Made by a program: the position numbers and the translations under genes
Notes under the pieces: model-generated
Database searches by the model: none
Told to the model about the DNA's origin: nothing
The model's input: only the letters and a program-made list of their open reading frames with translations
Source of the DNA: an uncultured Mucilaginibacter sp.
GTDB taxonomy: Bacteria; Bacteroidota; Bacteroidia; Sphingobacteriales; Sphingobacteriaceae
DNA: 46,898 nt
Assembly (NCBI RefSeq): GCF_946481715.1
Contig: NZ_CAMLOV010000022.1
Coordinates: 1-46,898, forward strand
Reading direction: 5' to 3'
Part shown: positions 1-7,260 of the stretch, one piece after another
How the letters are laid out: every line of letters begins with the position of its first letter
How positions within the stretch are numbered: the stretch's first letter is position 1

Positions 1-1668
1 TCAGACTCTGTCCGCTCTGTGATTGTAAACGTTGCGGACGGACAAGAACTTGCTACCTCGGTATTTAACTACCCCCGCTGGCGCGATGGTTTGTATTGCA
101 TACCCGCAGAAAACCAGTTCAGGCAGCATCCATTAGACTACATTGAGGGGCTGGAAACCACTATAAAAGATTGTATAAAGCTTGCCGGTGGCGATGCTAT
201 TGCCGGCGCTGTAAAAGGCATATCGGTAGATACTACGGGCTCTACCCCTGTTGCGGTGGATGCCACAGGCACGCCGCTTGCCTTATTACCCAAGTTTGCC
301 ACCAACCCCAATGCCATGTTTGTATTGTGGAAAGACCACACCGGCATTAAAGAAGCAGACGAAATAAACGCCCATGCAGAAAAATTTGATACCAACTACC
401 TTAAATATGTAGGCGGTATATACTCTTCAGAATGGTTTTGGGCAAAGTTGCTGCATGTTGTAAGAGCAGATAGTGAGGTGGCCGCTGCCCTCCACTCCTG
501 GGTAGAACATTGCGATTGGGTACCCTTCCTGTTAACAGGCGGCAGCAATGTGGCTGATATAAAACGCGGCCGCTGTTCTGCTGGACATAAAGCCCTTTGG
601 GCAGAAGAGTTTGGCGGCCTGCCGCCCGATGAGTTTTTTAGCTCCCTCGATCCGCTTTTAACCGGCATCACCAATAAACTTTATACCGAAACTTATACCG
701 CTGATGTTGCTGCCGGCAACTTAAGCGCCGAGTGGGCAGAGCGCCTTGGTTTATCTACCGATGTGGTAGTAGGTACCGGTGCTTTCGATGCCCATATGGG
801 TGCCGTTGGTGGCCAAATAGAGCCGTACTTCCTGAGCAAGGTGATGGGGACATCTACGTGCGATATTTTGGTTGCGCCTTCTGCGGAACTGGAAGGTACA
901 TTGGTAAAAGGCATTTGCGGGCAGGTAAATGGTTCGGTTATCCCCGGCATGGCCGGTTTAGAGGCCGGGCAATCTGCCTTTGGCGATACGTATGCCTGGT
1001 TTAAGAATTTGATAGCATGGCCGGTGAATAATCTGTTGTCGCAATCCACCTTGATCGACGCGGCAACCGCCGAAGCCTTAAAAGAAGAATTAGCAGAACT
1101 TATTATACCCGAACTGAGCCGGCAAGCTGCACTGTTGCCTATAGAAGAAAGCAACGAACTGGCTATCGACTGGTTTAACGGCCGCCGCACACCGGATGCC
1201 AACCAGGCCCTAAAAGGCGCTATTAGCGGCTTAAACCTGGGCAGCGATGCGCCGCGCGTTTTCCGTGCATTGGCAGAAGCTACCTGTTTTGGTGCCAAAA
1301 GTATTGTAGAACGCTTCATTAGCGAAGGCATCCCGGTTAAAGGGATCATCGGTATTGGCGGGGTGGCCAAAAAATCGCCTTTTGTAATGCAGATGATGGC
1401 AGATATTTTGGGCATGCCAATCCGCATACACCAGTTTAAACATACCTGTGCACTGGGTGCAGCTATGTTTGCAGCTGTAGTTGCCGGCATTTACCCCAAT
1501 GTAGAAGCAGCTATGCAAGCCATGGGCCGCGGCTTTGATGTAAGTTACGAACCCAACCTGGCACTGAAGGATGTGTACGAAAAACGTTACCAGCAATACC
1601 AAACACTGGGCAAACACATTGCACAGCAAACAGCGCTAAAAATCCAAGCAGAACTACAAAACGCCTAA
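1..1668 (+). CDS. araB: Ribulokinase, 5'-partial
   Basis: FGGY-family carbohydrate kinase that phosphorylates L-ribulose to L-ribulose-5-phosphate in cytoplasmic L-arabinose catabolism. The reading frame is open from base 1 and reads SDSVRSVIVNV, the middle of the N-terminal phosphate-binding segment (usually GTDSVRS) of ribulokinases, so only about 10-12 residues are missing. A GTG at 19 is an internal codon, not the start. YYPRW-like and NQFRQHPLDYIEGLE segments, typical of AraB, follow, and the C-terminal FGGY domain has IIGIGGVAKKSPF and the HTCALGAAMFAAVVAG helix. The visible 555 residues fit a normal ~560-residue enzyme. araD starts 2 bp after the stop, so the two are co-transcribed. 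Assignment is supported by family motifs and by araD and araA downstream. Confidence 0.95.
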   Translation, partial: SDSVRSVIVNVADGQELATSVFNYPRWRDGLYCIPAENQFRQHPLDYIEGLETTIKDCIKLAGGDAIAGAVKGISVDTTGSTPVAVDATGTPLALLPKFATNPNAMFVLWKDHTGIKEADEINAHAEKFDTNYLKYVGGIYSSEWFWAKLLHVVRADSEVAAALHSWVEHCDWVPFLLTGGSNVADIKRGRCSAGHKALWAEEFGGLPPDEFFSSLDPLLTGITNKLYTETYTADVAAGNLSAEWAERLGLSTDVVVGTGAFDAHMGAVGGQIEPYFLSKVMGTSTCDILVAPSAELEGTLVKGICGQVNGSVIPGMAGLEAGQSAFGDTYAWFKNLIAWPVNNLLSQSTLIDAATAEALKEELAELIIPELSRQAALLPIEESNELAIDWFNGRRTPDANQALKGAISGLNLGSDAPRVFRALAEATCFGAKSIVERFISEGIPVKGIIGIGGVAKKSPFVMQMMADILGMPIRIHQFKHTCALGAAMFAAVVAGIYPNVEAAMQAMGRGFDVSYEPNLALKDVYEKRYQQYQTLGKHIAQQTALKIQAELQNA

Positions 1669-1670
1669 GG

Positions 1671-2372
1671 ATGAGCCAGTACCAACATATAAAACAAAAG
1701 GCTTACGATGCTAATATGCAACTGCCCAAACTGGGGCTGGTGTTATTCACCTTTGGTAATGTAAGCGCTGCCGACCGGGAATTAGGCGTATTTGCCATTA
1801 AACCGAGCGGCGTACCTTATGAGGAGTTATCGCCGGAGAAAATGGTGATTGTTGATTTTGACGGAAAAACTATCGAGGGTAGCCACAGGCCATCATCGGA
1901 TACGCAAACGCATGCGGTCCTTTACAAAAAATGGCCCAAGATTGGGGGGATAGTGCATACGCATTCCACCTTTGGCACGGCCTGGGCACAATCGCAACGT
2001 GCCATACCTATCTTCGGCACCACCCATGCCGACCATCTTACCTGCGATATCCCCTGCGCCCCGCCCATGAGCGACGAGATGATACAAGGTAATTACGAAT
2101 ATGAAACAGGCTTCCAAATCATCAATCATTTTGAGAGTCAGAATTTGGACTACGAAGAGGTAGAAATGGTTTTAGTGGGTAACCATGCTCCCTTTACCTG
2201 GGGCAAAACCGCCGATAAAGCCGTGTACAACAGCGCCGTGTTAGAAACCGTTGCCCACATGGCCTACCTTACCGAACAAATAAATGCAAACGCACCCCGG
2301 CTTAAGGATGCGCTTATAAAAAAACATTTCGAACGCAAGCATGGGCCTGATTCTTATTACGGGCAATCTTAG
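1671..2372 (+). CDS. araD: L-ribulose-5-phosphate 4-epimerase
   Basis: Class II aldolase/epimerase that converts L-ribulose-5-phosphate to D-xylulose-5-phosphate, the last dedicated step of L-arabinose breakdown. The 233-residue length matches the family (~230). Zinc-binding histidines are visible in GIVHTHSTFGTAWAQ and in GTTHADHLTCD, and a further conserved segment is VLVGNHAPFTWG. The C-terminus (KHFERKHGPDSYYGQ) is the usual AraD ending. It starts 2 bp after the araB stop, which suggests translational coupling. The protein is cytoplasmic, with no signal peptide. No oddities seen. Confidence 0.96.
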   Translation: MSQYQHIKQKAYDANMQLPKLGLVLFTFGNVSAADRELGVFAIKPSGVPYEELSPEKMVIVDFDGKTIEGSHRPSSDTQTHAVLYKKWPKIGGIVHTHSTFGTAWAQSQRAIPIFGTTHADHLTCDIPCAPPMSDEMIQGNYEYETGFQIINHFESQNLDYEEVEMVLVGNHAPFTWGKTADKAVYNSAVLETVAHMAYLTEQINANAPRLKDALIKKHFERKHGPDSYYGQS

Positions 2373-2416
2373 ATTTGAGATATGAGATGTGAGATTTTAA
2401 ACACTGCAAATAAATA

Positions 2417-3781
2417 ATGAAATTACGTTACCTGCTCGTTATTGCCATCTTGTTTACCGGCATCGGCGTATCGGCACAAAATAAAGTGGCTGCTACGCCA
2501 CCTATGGGCTGGAATAGCTATAACTGTTTTGGTTCGGCCGTGCACGAAGATGAGGTGAAGGCCAATACCGATTATATGGCCAAAAAGTTAAAGCCTTACG
2601 GCTGGGAGTATATTGTAGTTGATTTTTTATGGAGCTATGATAACCCGCCAGGCAGCAACATTGGCAACCCTTATCAAATGCGGTTGTGGGATGGATCGTA
2701 CGTACCCTGGCTTACCATGGATAAATGGGGCCGGTTAATGCCACAGCCCAATAAATTCCCATCGGCGTTGGATGGCAATGGGTTTAAATCGCTTGGAGAC
2801 TACGTACATAGCAAAGGCCTAAAATTTGGCATCCACGTAATGCGCGGCATACCAAGGCAGGCGGTTTGGAGTAAATCGCCCGTTAAGGGCACCAATGGCA
2901 TCACTGCTGATATGGTGGCCGATACCAACTCTAAATGCACCTGGATGAACCATATGTACGGGCTTAATATGAGCAAGCCCGGCGCACAGGAATACCTGAA
3001 TTCTATATTAGAATTATACGCCGGCTGGGGTGTAGATTTTATTAAGGTTGATGACCTATCGCGCCCATACAGCAACGCCGAAGTAGAAGGCTATAAAAAA
3101 GCAATAGATAATTGTGGCAGGCCAATGGTGCTAAGCCTCTCGCCGGGCGAAACACCTGTTGCCCAGGCGGCGCACGCCACCCAATACGCCAGCATGTGGC
3201 GCATGGCCGATGATTTTTGGGATAACTGGAAAGAGGTACTGCACATGTTTGATTATGCCAAAAACTGGGAAGGCGTAGGCGGCCCTGGCCATTGGCCGGA
3301 TTGCGATATGATACAGATAGGCAAACTATCAAAACGGGGCCCGGTTGGCAACGAGCGCTACAGCCGCTTTACCGAAGACGAACAATACACCCACATGACA
3401 TTTTGGAGCATTTACCGCTCGCCTCTGATGATTGGCGGCAATATGCCGGAGAACCGCGAACTGGAATTAAAACTGTTCACCAATGCCGAAGTACTGGCAG
3501 CTAACCAAAATGGCGAGAACCCAAAACAACTTTATAAAAAAGATGGAGCAATGGTTTGGTACTCGCATGTGCAGGGCAGCAAGGATATTTACGTAGCACT
3601 GTTTAATATAGCCGATAGCAATAAAAGCGTTAGGGTAGATTTTTCAGCGCTGGGGTTAAAAGGCAAAGTAAAAGTGCGCGACCTGTGGAAGAAACAAGAG
3701 CTGGGGCAATTTAAAAAAGCCTATCAACAAAACATCAACCTTCACGGCTCGGCACTGTTGAGGCTATCACCAATAAAATAA
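2417..3781 (+). CDS. GH27 family glycosidase (alpha-galactosidase or beta-L-arabinopyranosidase)
   Basis: Exported retaining glycoside hydrolase of family GH27, 454 residues. Residues 1-20 form a signal peptide (cleavage near SAQ). The TIM-barrel start is TPPMGWNSYNCFG (27-39). By alignment in my head with human alpha-galactosidase A, the nucleophile is Asp212 in FIKVDD and the acid/base is Asp265 in WRMADDFWD. The usual tandem Asp pair that binds the galactose O4/O6 hydroxyls is VVDFLW here, with Phe70 in place of the second Asp. That change is compatible with a pentose such as L-arabinopyranose, and the position between araD and araA supports it, but alpha-galactosidase activity cannot be excluded. 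A C-terminal beta domain (about 355-454) follows. It is 44 bp downstream of araD, in the same operon. Confidence 0.9.
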   Translation: MKLRYLLVIAILFTGIGVSAQNKVAATPPMGWNSYNCFGSAVHEDEVKANTDYMAKKLKPYGWEYIVVDFLWSYDNPPGSNIGNPYQMRLWDGSYVPWLTMDKWGRLMPQPNKFPSALDGNGFKSLGDYVHSKGLKFGIHVMRGIPRQAVWSKSPVKGTNGITADMVADTNSKCTWMNHMYGLNMSKPGAQEYLNSILELYAGWGVDFIKVDDLSRPYSNAEVEGYKKAIDNCGRPMVLSLSPGETPVAQAAHATQYASMWRMADDFWDNWKEVLHMFDYAKNWEGVGGPGHWPDCDMIQIGKLSKRGPVGNERYSRFTEDEQYTHMTFWSIYRSPLMIGGNMPENRELELKLFTNAEVLAANQNGENPKQLYKKDGAMVWYSHVQGSKDIYVALFNIADSNKSVRVDFSALGLKGKVKVRDLWKKQELGQFKKAYQQNINLHGSALLRLSPIK

Positions 3782-3823
3782 AAAAAATCAAATCTCACAC
3801 CTAACATTACATATCTAATAAAA

Positions 3824-5314
3824 ATGACCGATTTAAAAACATTTGAAGTTTGGTTCATCACCGGCAGCCAGAATTTATATGGAGAAGAAACTTTAAGGCA
3901 AGTTGCAGAGCATTCGCAGCACATAGCCGAAGGTTTAAATAGCGCCGGGCAAATAGCCGTACGCGTGGTATATAAACCAGTTGTAAAAAGCACCGACGAG
4001 ATATATCAAACCCTGCAGGAAGCCAATGTAGCGGAAAATTGTATTGGTATAATTACCTGGATGCACACTTTCTCCCCTGCCAAAATGTGGATCAGGGGCC
4101 TTAATATCCTGCAAAAACCTATGCTGCACCTGCATACGCAATACAACCGCGATATCCCCTGGAGCAGCATCGATATGGATTTTATGAATCTTAACCAAAG
4201 CGCCCACGGCGACCGGGAGTTTGGCTTCATGGTATCGCGCCTGCGCAAAAACCGCAAGGTGGTAGTAGGCCACTGGCAGGATACCGAAGTGTTGGGCCAG
4301 ATTGACGCATGGGCACGTGCCGCTGCCGGCTGGCACGACTGGCAGGGTGCAAAATTTGCCCGCTTTGGCGATAACATGCGCTTTGTTGCCGTTACCGATG
4401 GCGATAAAGTAGAGGCAGAAACTAAATTTGGCTTCTCGGTAAACACCTATGGCATTGGCGATCTGGTTGCCGTGATCAACAGCATCAGCGAAGCTGAAGT
4501 AACCGCCTTAACCGACGAATACGAAGCAACTTATACGATGGATGCCTCTCTTAAAAAAGGTGGCTCAGGTTATTCATCTGTTTACGAGGCAGCTAAAATT
4601 GAATTAGGGCTGAAGAAATTCCTGGAAGAGGGCGGCTTTAAGGGCTTCTCGGATACCTTTGAAGACCTGCACGGCATGGTACAATTGCCGGGCATTGCGT
4701 CGCAGCGTTTGATGGAAGCAGGCTACGGTTTTGCCGGCGAAGGCGATTGGAAAACTGCTGCTTTGGTACGCGCCCTTAAGGTAATGGGCAGCGGGCTTGC
4801 AGGCGGTAATGCCTTTATGGAAGATTACACCTACCACTTCGATCCGGATAATGAACTGGTTTTAGGCTCACATATGCTGGAGATAGATTCCTCATTAGCC
4901 AGCGGAAAACCCGCGTTGGAAGTTCACCCGCTTGGCATAGGCGGCAAAGCCGACCCAGCGCGTTTGGTATTTAACGTAGCAGGAGGAAGCGCTTTAAATG
5001 CATCGCTTATTGATATGGGCAACCGTTTCCGTTTGCTGATAAACGAAGTAGAAGCAATAGAGCCGCAACACGACCTACCCAAACTACCTGTAGCCCGTGT
5101 GCTATGGAAACCACTGCCCGATATGAAAACTGGCTGTGCAGCGTGGATCTACGCCGGTGGCGCACACCATACCGCTTACAGCCAAAATTTAACTGCCGAA
5201 CATTTGCAGGATTTTGCAGATATGGCAGGCATCGAGTTTTTAAGGATAGGCAAGGATACCAACATTGCGCAGTTCCGTAACGAATTACGCTGGAACGAAG
5301 TAGCTTACAAATAA
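3824..5314 (+). CDS. araA: L-arabinose isomerase
   Basis: Cytoplasmic isomerase that converts L-arabinose to L-ribulose, the first step of the pathway. The 496-residue length fits the family (~500). Recognised segments include [20 protein letters not shown] at the N-terminus, [16 protein letters not shown], the [13 protein letters not shown] segment, and [15 protein letters not shown]. Metal ligands expected in this fold (two Glu, two His) lie in the conserved core. The start codon follows a short A/T-rich leader 42 bp after the GH27 stop. A strong hairpin follows the stop codon (5321-5355). Order araB-araD-GH27-araA-transporter is a typical Bacteroidota arabinose operon. Confidence 0.97.
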   Translation: MTDLKTFEVWFITGSQNLYGEETLRQVAEHSQHIAEGLNSAGQIAVRVVYKPVVKSTDEIYQTLQEANVAENCIGIITWMHTFSPAKMWIRGLNILQKPMLHLHTQYNRDIPWSSIDMDFMNLNQSAHGDREFGFMVSRLRKNRKVVVGHWQDTEVLGQIDAWARAAAGWHDWQGAKFARFGDNMRFVAVTDGDKVEAETKFGFSVNTYGIGDLVAVINSISEAEVTALTDEYEATYTMDASLKKGGSGYSSVYEAAKIELGLKKFLEEGGFKGFSDTFEDLHGMVQLPGIASQRLMEAGYGFAGEGDWKTAALVRALKVMGSGLAGGNAFMEDYTYHFDPDNELVLGSHMLEIDSSLASGKPALEVHPLGIGGKADPARLVFNVAGGSALNASLIDMGNRFRLLINEVEAIEPQHDLPKLPVARVLWKPLPDMKTGCAAWIYAGGAHHTAYSQNLTAEHLQDFADMAGIEFLRIGKDTNIAQFRNELRWNEVAYK

Positions 5315-5320
5315 TTATCA

Positions 5321-5355
5321 AAACAGGCAGCCGAATGGGAACAGGCTGCCTGTTT
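5321..5355 (+). terminator. Hairpin between araA and symporter gene
   Basis: A perfect 12-bp stem (AAACAGGCAGCC paired with GGCTGCCTGTTT) with an 11-nt loop lies 6 bp after the araA stop. Only three T residues follow before A residues, so it is a weak or partial intrinsic terminator, or an mRNA-processing or 3'-end-stabilising hairpin inside the operon. It could lower expression of the symporter relative to araA. Confidence 0.6.
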
Positions 5356-5381
5356 AAAAACCTAATTAATAAAACCAAATT

Positions 5382-7088
5382 ATGAACAAGTTTACTACTA
5401 TAGATTACGTTATTTTCGTTGTCTATTTCATCATAGTATCCAGCTATGGTTACTGGGTTTACAGCCGCAAAAAAATAAAAGGCGTATCAGACAGTAAGGA
5501 TTTCTTCCTTGCCGAAGGCTCGCTTACCTGGTGGGCCATCGGGGCCTCGCTCATCGCATCCAATATTTCTGCCGAGCAGTTTATCGGGGCCAGCGGTACG
5601 GGCTTCGCAGTAGGTTTGGCTGTAGCCGCCTACGAGTGGGTAGCGGCTATCGCACTTATTATTGTTGCTGTATGGTTTGTGCCGGTATATCTTAAAAATA
5701 AGATCTTCACCATGCCGCAGTTCCTCCATAAGCGGTATAACGAATCCATGAGCTTTATTATGGCCATTATCTGGCTGTTTATGTATGTATTCGTCAACTT
5801 AACCTCCATCCTTTACCTTGGTGCGCTGGCACTGAATAACCTTATTGGCGGCGATGTAAACAGCATGCACATCATCATCATTGCGCTGGCTGTGTTTGCT
5901 TTGTTTATCACCCTGGGCGGCATGAAGGTTATTGGCTTTACAGATGTAATACAAGTGCTGGTATTGGTTATTGGCGGCTTAGCCACTACCTATATTGCGC
6001 TAACCTTAGTAAGCGAAAAATTTGGCTACGGCAAAGATGCCATTGCAGGTTTTAACGCCATGCTGAAGGATGCGCCGGAGCATTTTAAAATGATTTTAGC
6101 CAAGCCAAAACCGGGTGCGCCACAGGCAGATATTGACAAATACCTTACCCTGCCGGGCATTGCCATGTATTTTGCTGGTCAATGGATAGTAAACCTTAAC
6201 TATTGGGGCTGTAACCAATACATTACCCAGCGTGCCCTTGGTGCCGACTTGAAAACCGCGCGTACAGGTATCCTGTTTGCCGGTTTAATGAAACTGGCGA
6301 TGCCGATAATTGTGGTACTGCCGGGTATAGCTGCATACGTTCTTCACAAAAACGGCGGCCTGCAACAGGAAATGCTGTCGGGCGGTAAATTCAATTCAGA
6401 TAATGCTTATTCTGCCGTGCTTGGCTTTTTGCCAACTGGTTTAAAAGGGCTTTCGGTAGCGGCGCTTACTGCTGCTATTGTGGCATCACTGGCGGGTAAA
6501 GCAAACAGTATATCTACCATATTTACGCTGGATATCTACAAAAAACACATGGACAAAAACGCCAGCGAACACAAAATGGTGAACGTTGGCCGCTGGGTTA
6601 TTTTGGGTGCCATGGTGCTTTCTATAGCCCTTACCTGGAAAGATCTTTTGGGCATCAGCGGCGAAGGAGGCTTTACCTTTATCCAAAAATATACAGGGCT
6701 TATCAGCCCGGGTATCTTTGCCGTATTCATTTTAGGTTTCTTTTGGAAACGTACTACAGGCGCAGCGGCTATTGCAGGTATCGTCACCAGCTTTGTCATG
6801 TCGGTAGTGTTCAATAACTATGCGCCGGCCTGGTTCGGGCACGAAACCTTCCTGTACACTGCTTTCCCGAGGGCAAACGGCACCTGGGAAATTCCGTTCC
6901 TCATTTGTATGGGGCTATCGTTTTTGTTCACCATTATAGTGATGGTGGCTATGAGCTTAGCGGGTCCTAAAATTAACCCTAAAGCTTTTGATATTGATAG
7001 GAGCATGTTTAAAGTCGACAAGACTACGCTTGCGCTTATCATTGTAACCTTACTATTATTAACCGCGCTTTATGTGAGGTTTTGGTAA
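5382..7088 (+). CDS. Sodium/sugar symporter (SSS family)
   Basis: Inner-membrane sodium:solute symporter of 568 residues with about 14 predicted membrane segments. The N-terminus (IDYVIFVVYFIIVSSYGYW) is followed by the typical FFLAEGSLTWWAIGASLIASNISAEQFIG core, in which TM1 carries sodium-site residues. The SGTGF and GGMKVIGFTDVIQ segments and FTLDIYKK late in the protein match SglT-like sugar transporters. The arabinose operon position suggests L-arabinose (or galactose/xylose) as substrate, by inference only. It starts 67 bp after araA, behind a hairpin, and is followed by a strong terminator, so it probably ends the araB-led transcript. Confidence 0.92.
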   Translation: MNKFTTIDYVIFVVYFIIVSSYGYWVYSRKKIKGVSDSKDFFLAEGSLTWWAIGASLIASNISAEQFIGASGTGFAVGLAVAAYEWVAAIALIIVAVWFVPVYLKNKIFTMPQFLHKRYNESMSFIMAIIWLFMYVFVNLTSILYLGALALNNLIGGDVNSMHIIIIALAVFALFITLGGMKVIGFTDVIQVLVLVIGGLATTYIALTLVSEKFGYGKDAIAGFNAMLKDAPEHFKMILAKPKPGAPQADIDKYLTLPGIAMYFAGQWIVNLNYWGCNQYITQRALGADLKTARTGILFAGLMKLAMPIIVVLPGIAAYVLHKNGGLQQEMLSGGKFNSDNAYSAVLGFLPTGLKGLSVAALTAAIVASLAGKANSISTIFTLDIYKKHMDKNASEHKMVNVGRWVILGAMVLSIALTWKDLLGISGEGGFTFIQKYTGLISPGIFAVFILGFFWKRTTGAAAIAGIVTSFVMSVVFNNYAPAWFGHETFLYTAFPRANGTWEIPFLICMGLSFLFTIIVMVAMSLAGPKINPKAFDIDRSMFKVDKTTLALIIVTLLLLTALYVRFW

Positions 7089-7130
7089 GGGTTTAAAGAG
7101 TCTCTTCTGTTTTATATTGGTAATACACTG

Positions 7131-7163
7131 GCTGACCGGGCGCCCGCCCGGCAGCCTTTTATT
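7131..7163 (+). terminator. Intrinsic terminator after symporter gene
   Basis: The GC-rich inverted repeat GCTG-a-CCGGGCG / CGCCCGG-CAGC (one bulged A, two-base loop) is followed by CTTTTATTT, 43 bp after the symporter stop. It separates the arabinose genes from the rhamnosidase gene. Confidence 0.75.
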
Positions 7164-7171
7164 TAAAATGG

Positions 7172-7179
7172 TATTTTTG
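7172..7179 (+). promoter_or_regulatory. Possible -7 promoter element before GH78 gene
   Basis: TATTTTTG matches the Bacteroidota -7 consensus TAnnTTTG exactly and lies just after the terminator, 81 bp before the GH78 start. No TTTG is found at the expected -33 distance, so support is partial. Confidence 0.3.
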
Positions 7180-7260
7180 ATATAAACAGCAGAAACGATG
7201 GCTGCAACCCAAGTTGCTCTATACTACAAACACACCAGCTGAGGGCTAATAATTAAGAAA

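Noticed and set aside
19..21. GTG at 19 as start of ribulokinase
   Set aside because: The frame is open to base 1 and codes for the conserved DSVRS motif before it, so the true start is outside the window.
693..1490. Long minus-strand ORF opposite araB
   Set aside because: It lies fully within a well-supported ribulokinase gene, and its translation shows no domain; it is a shadow of codon bias.
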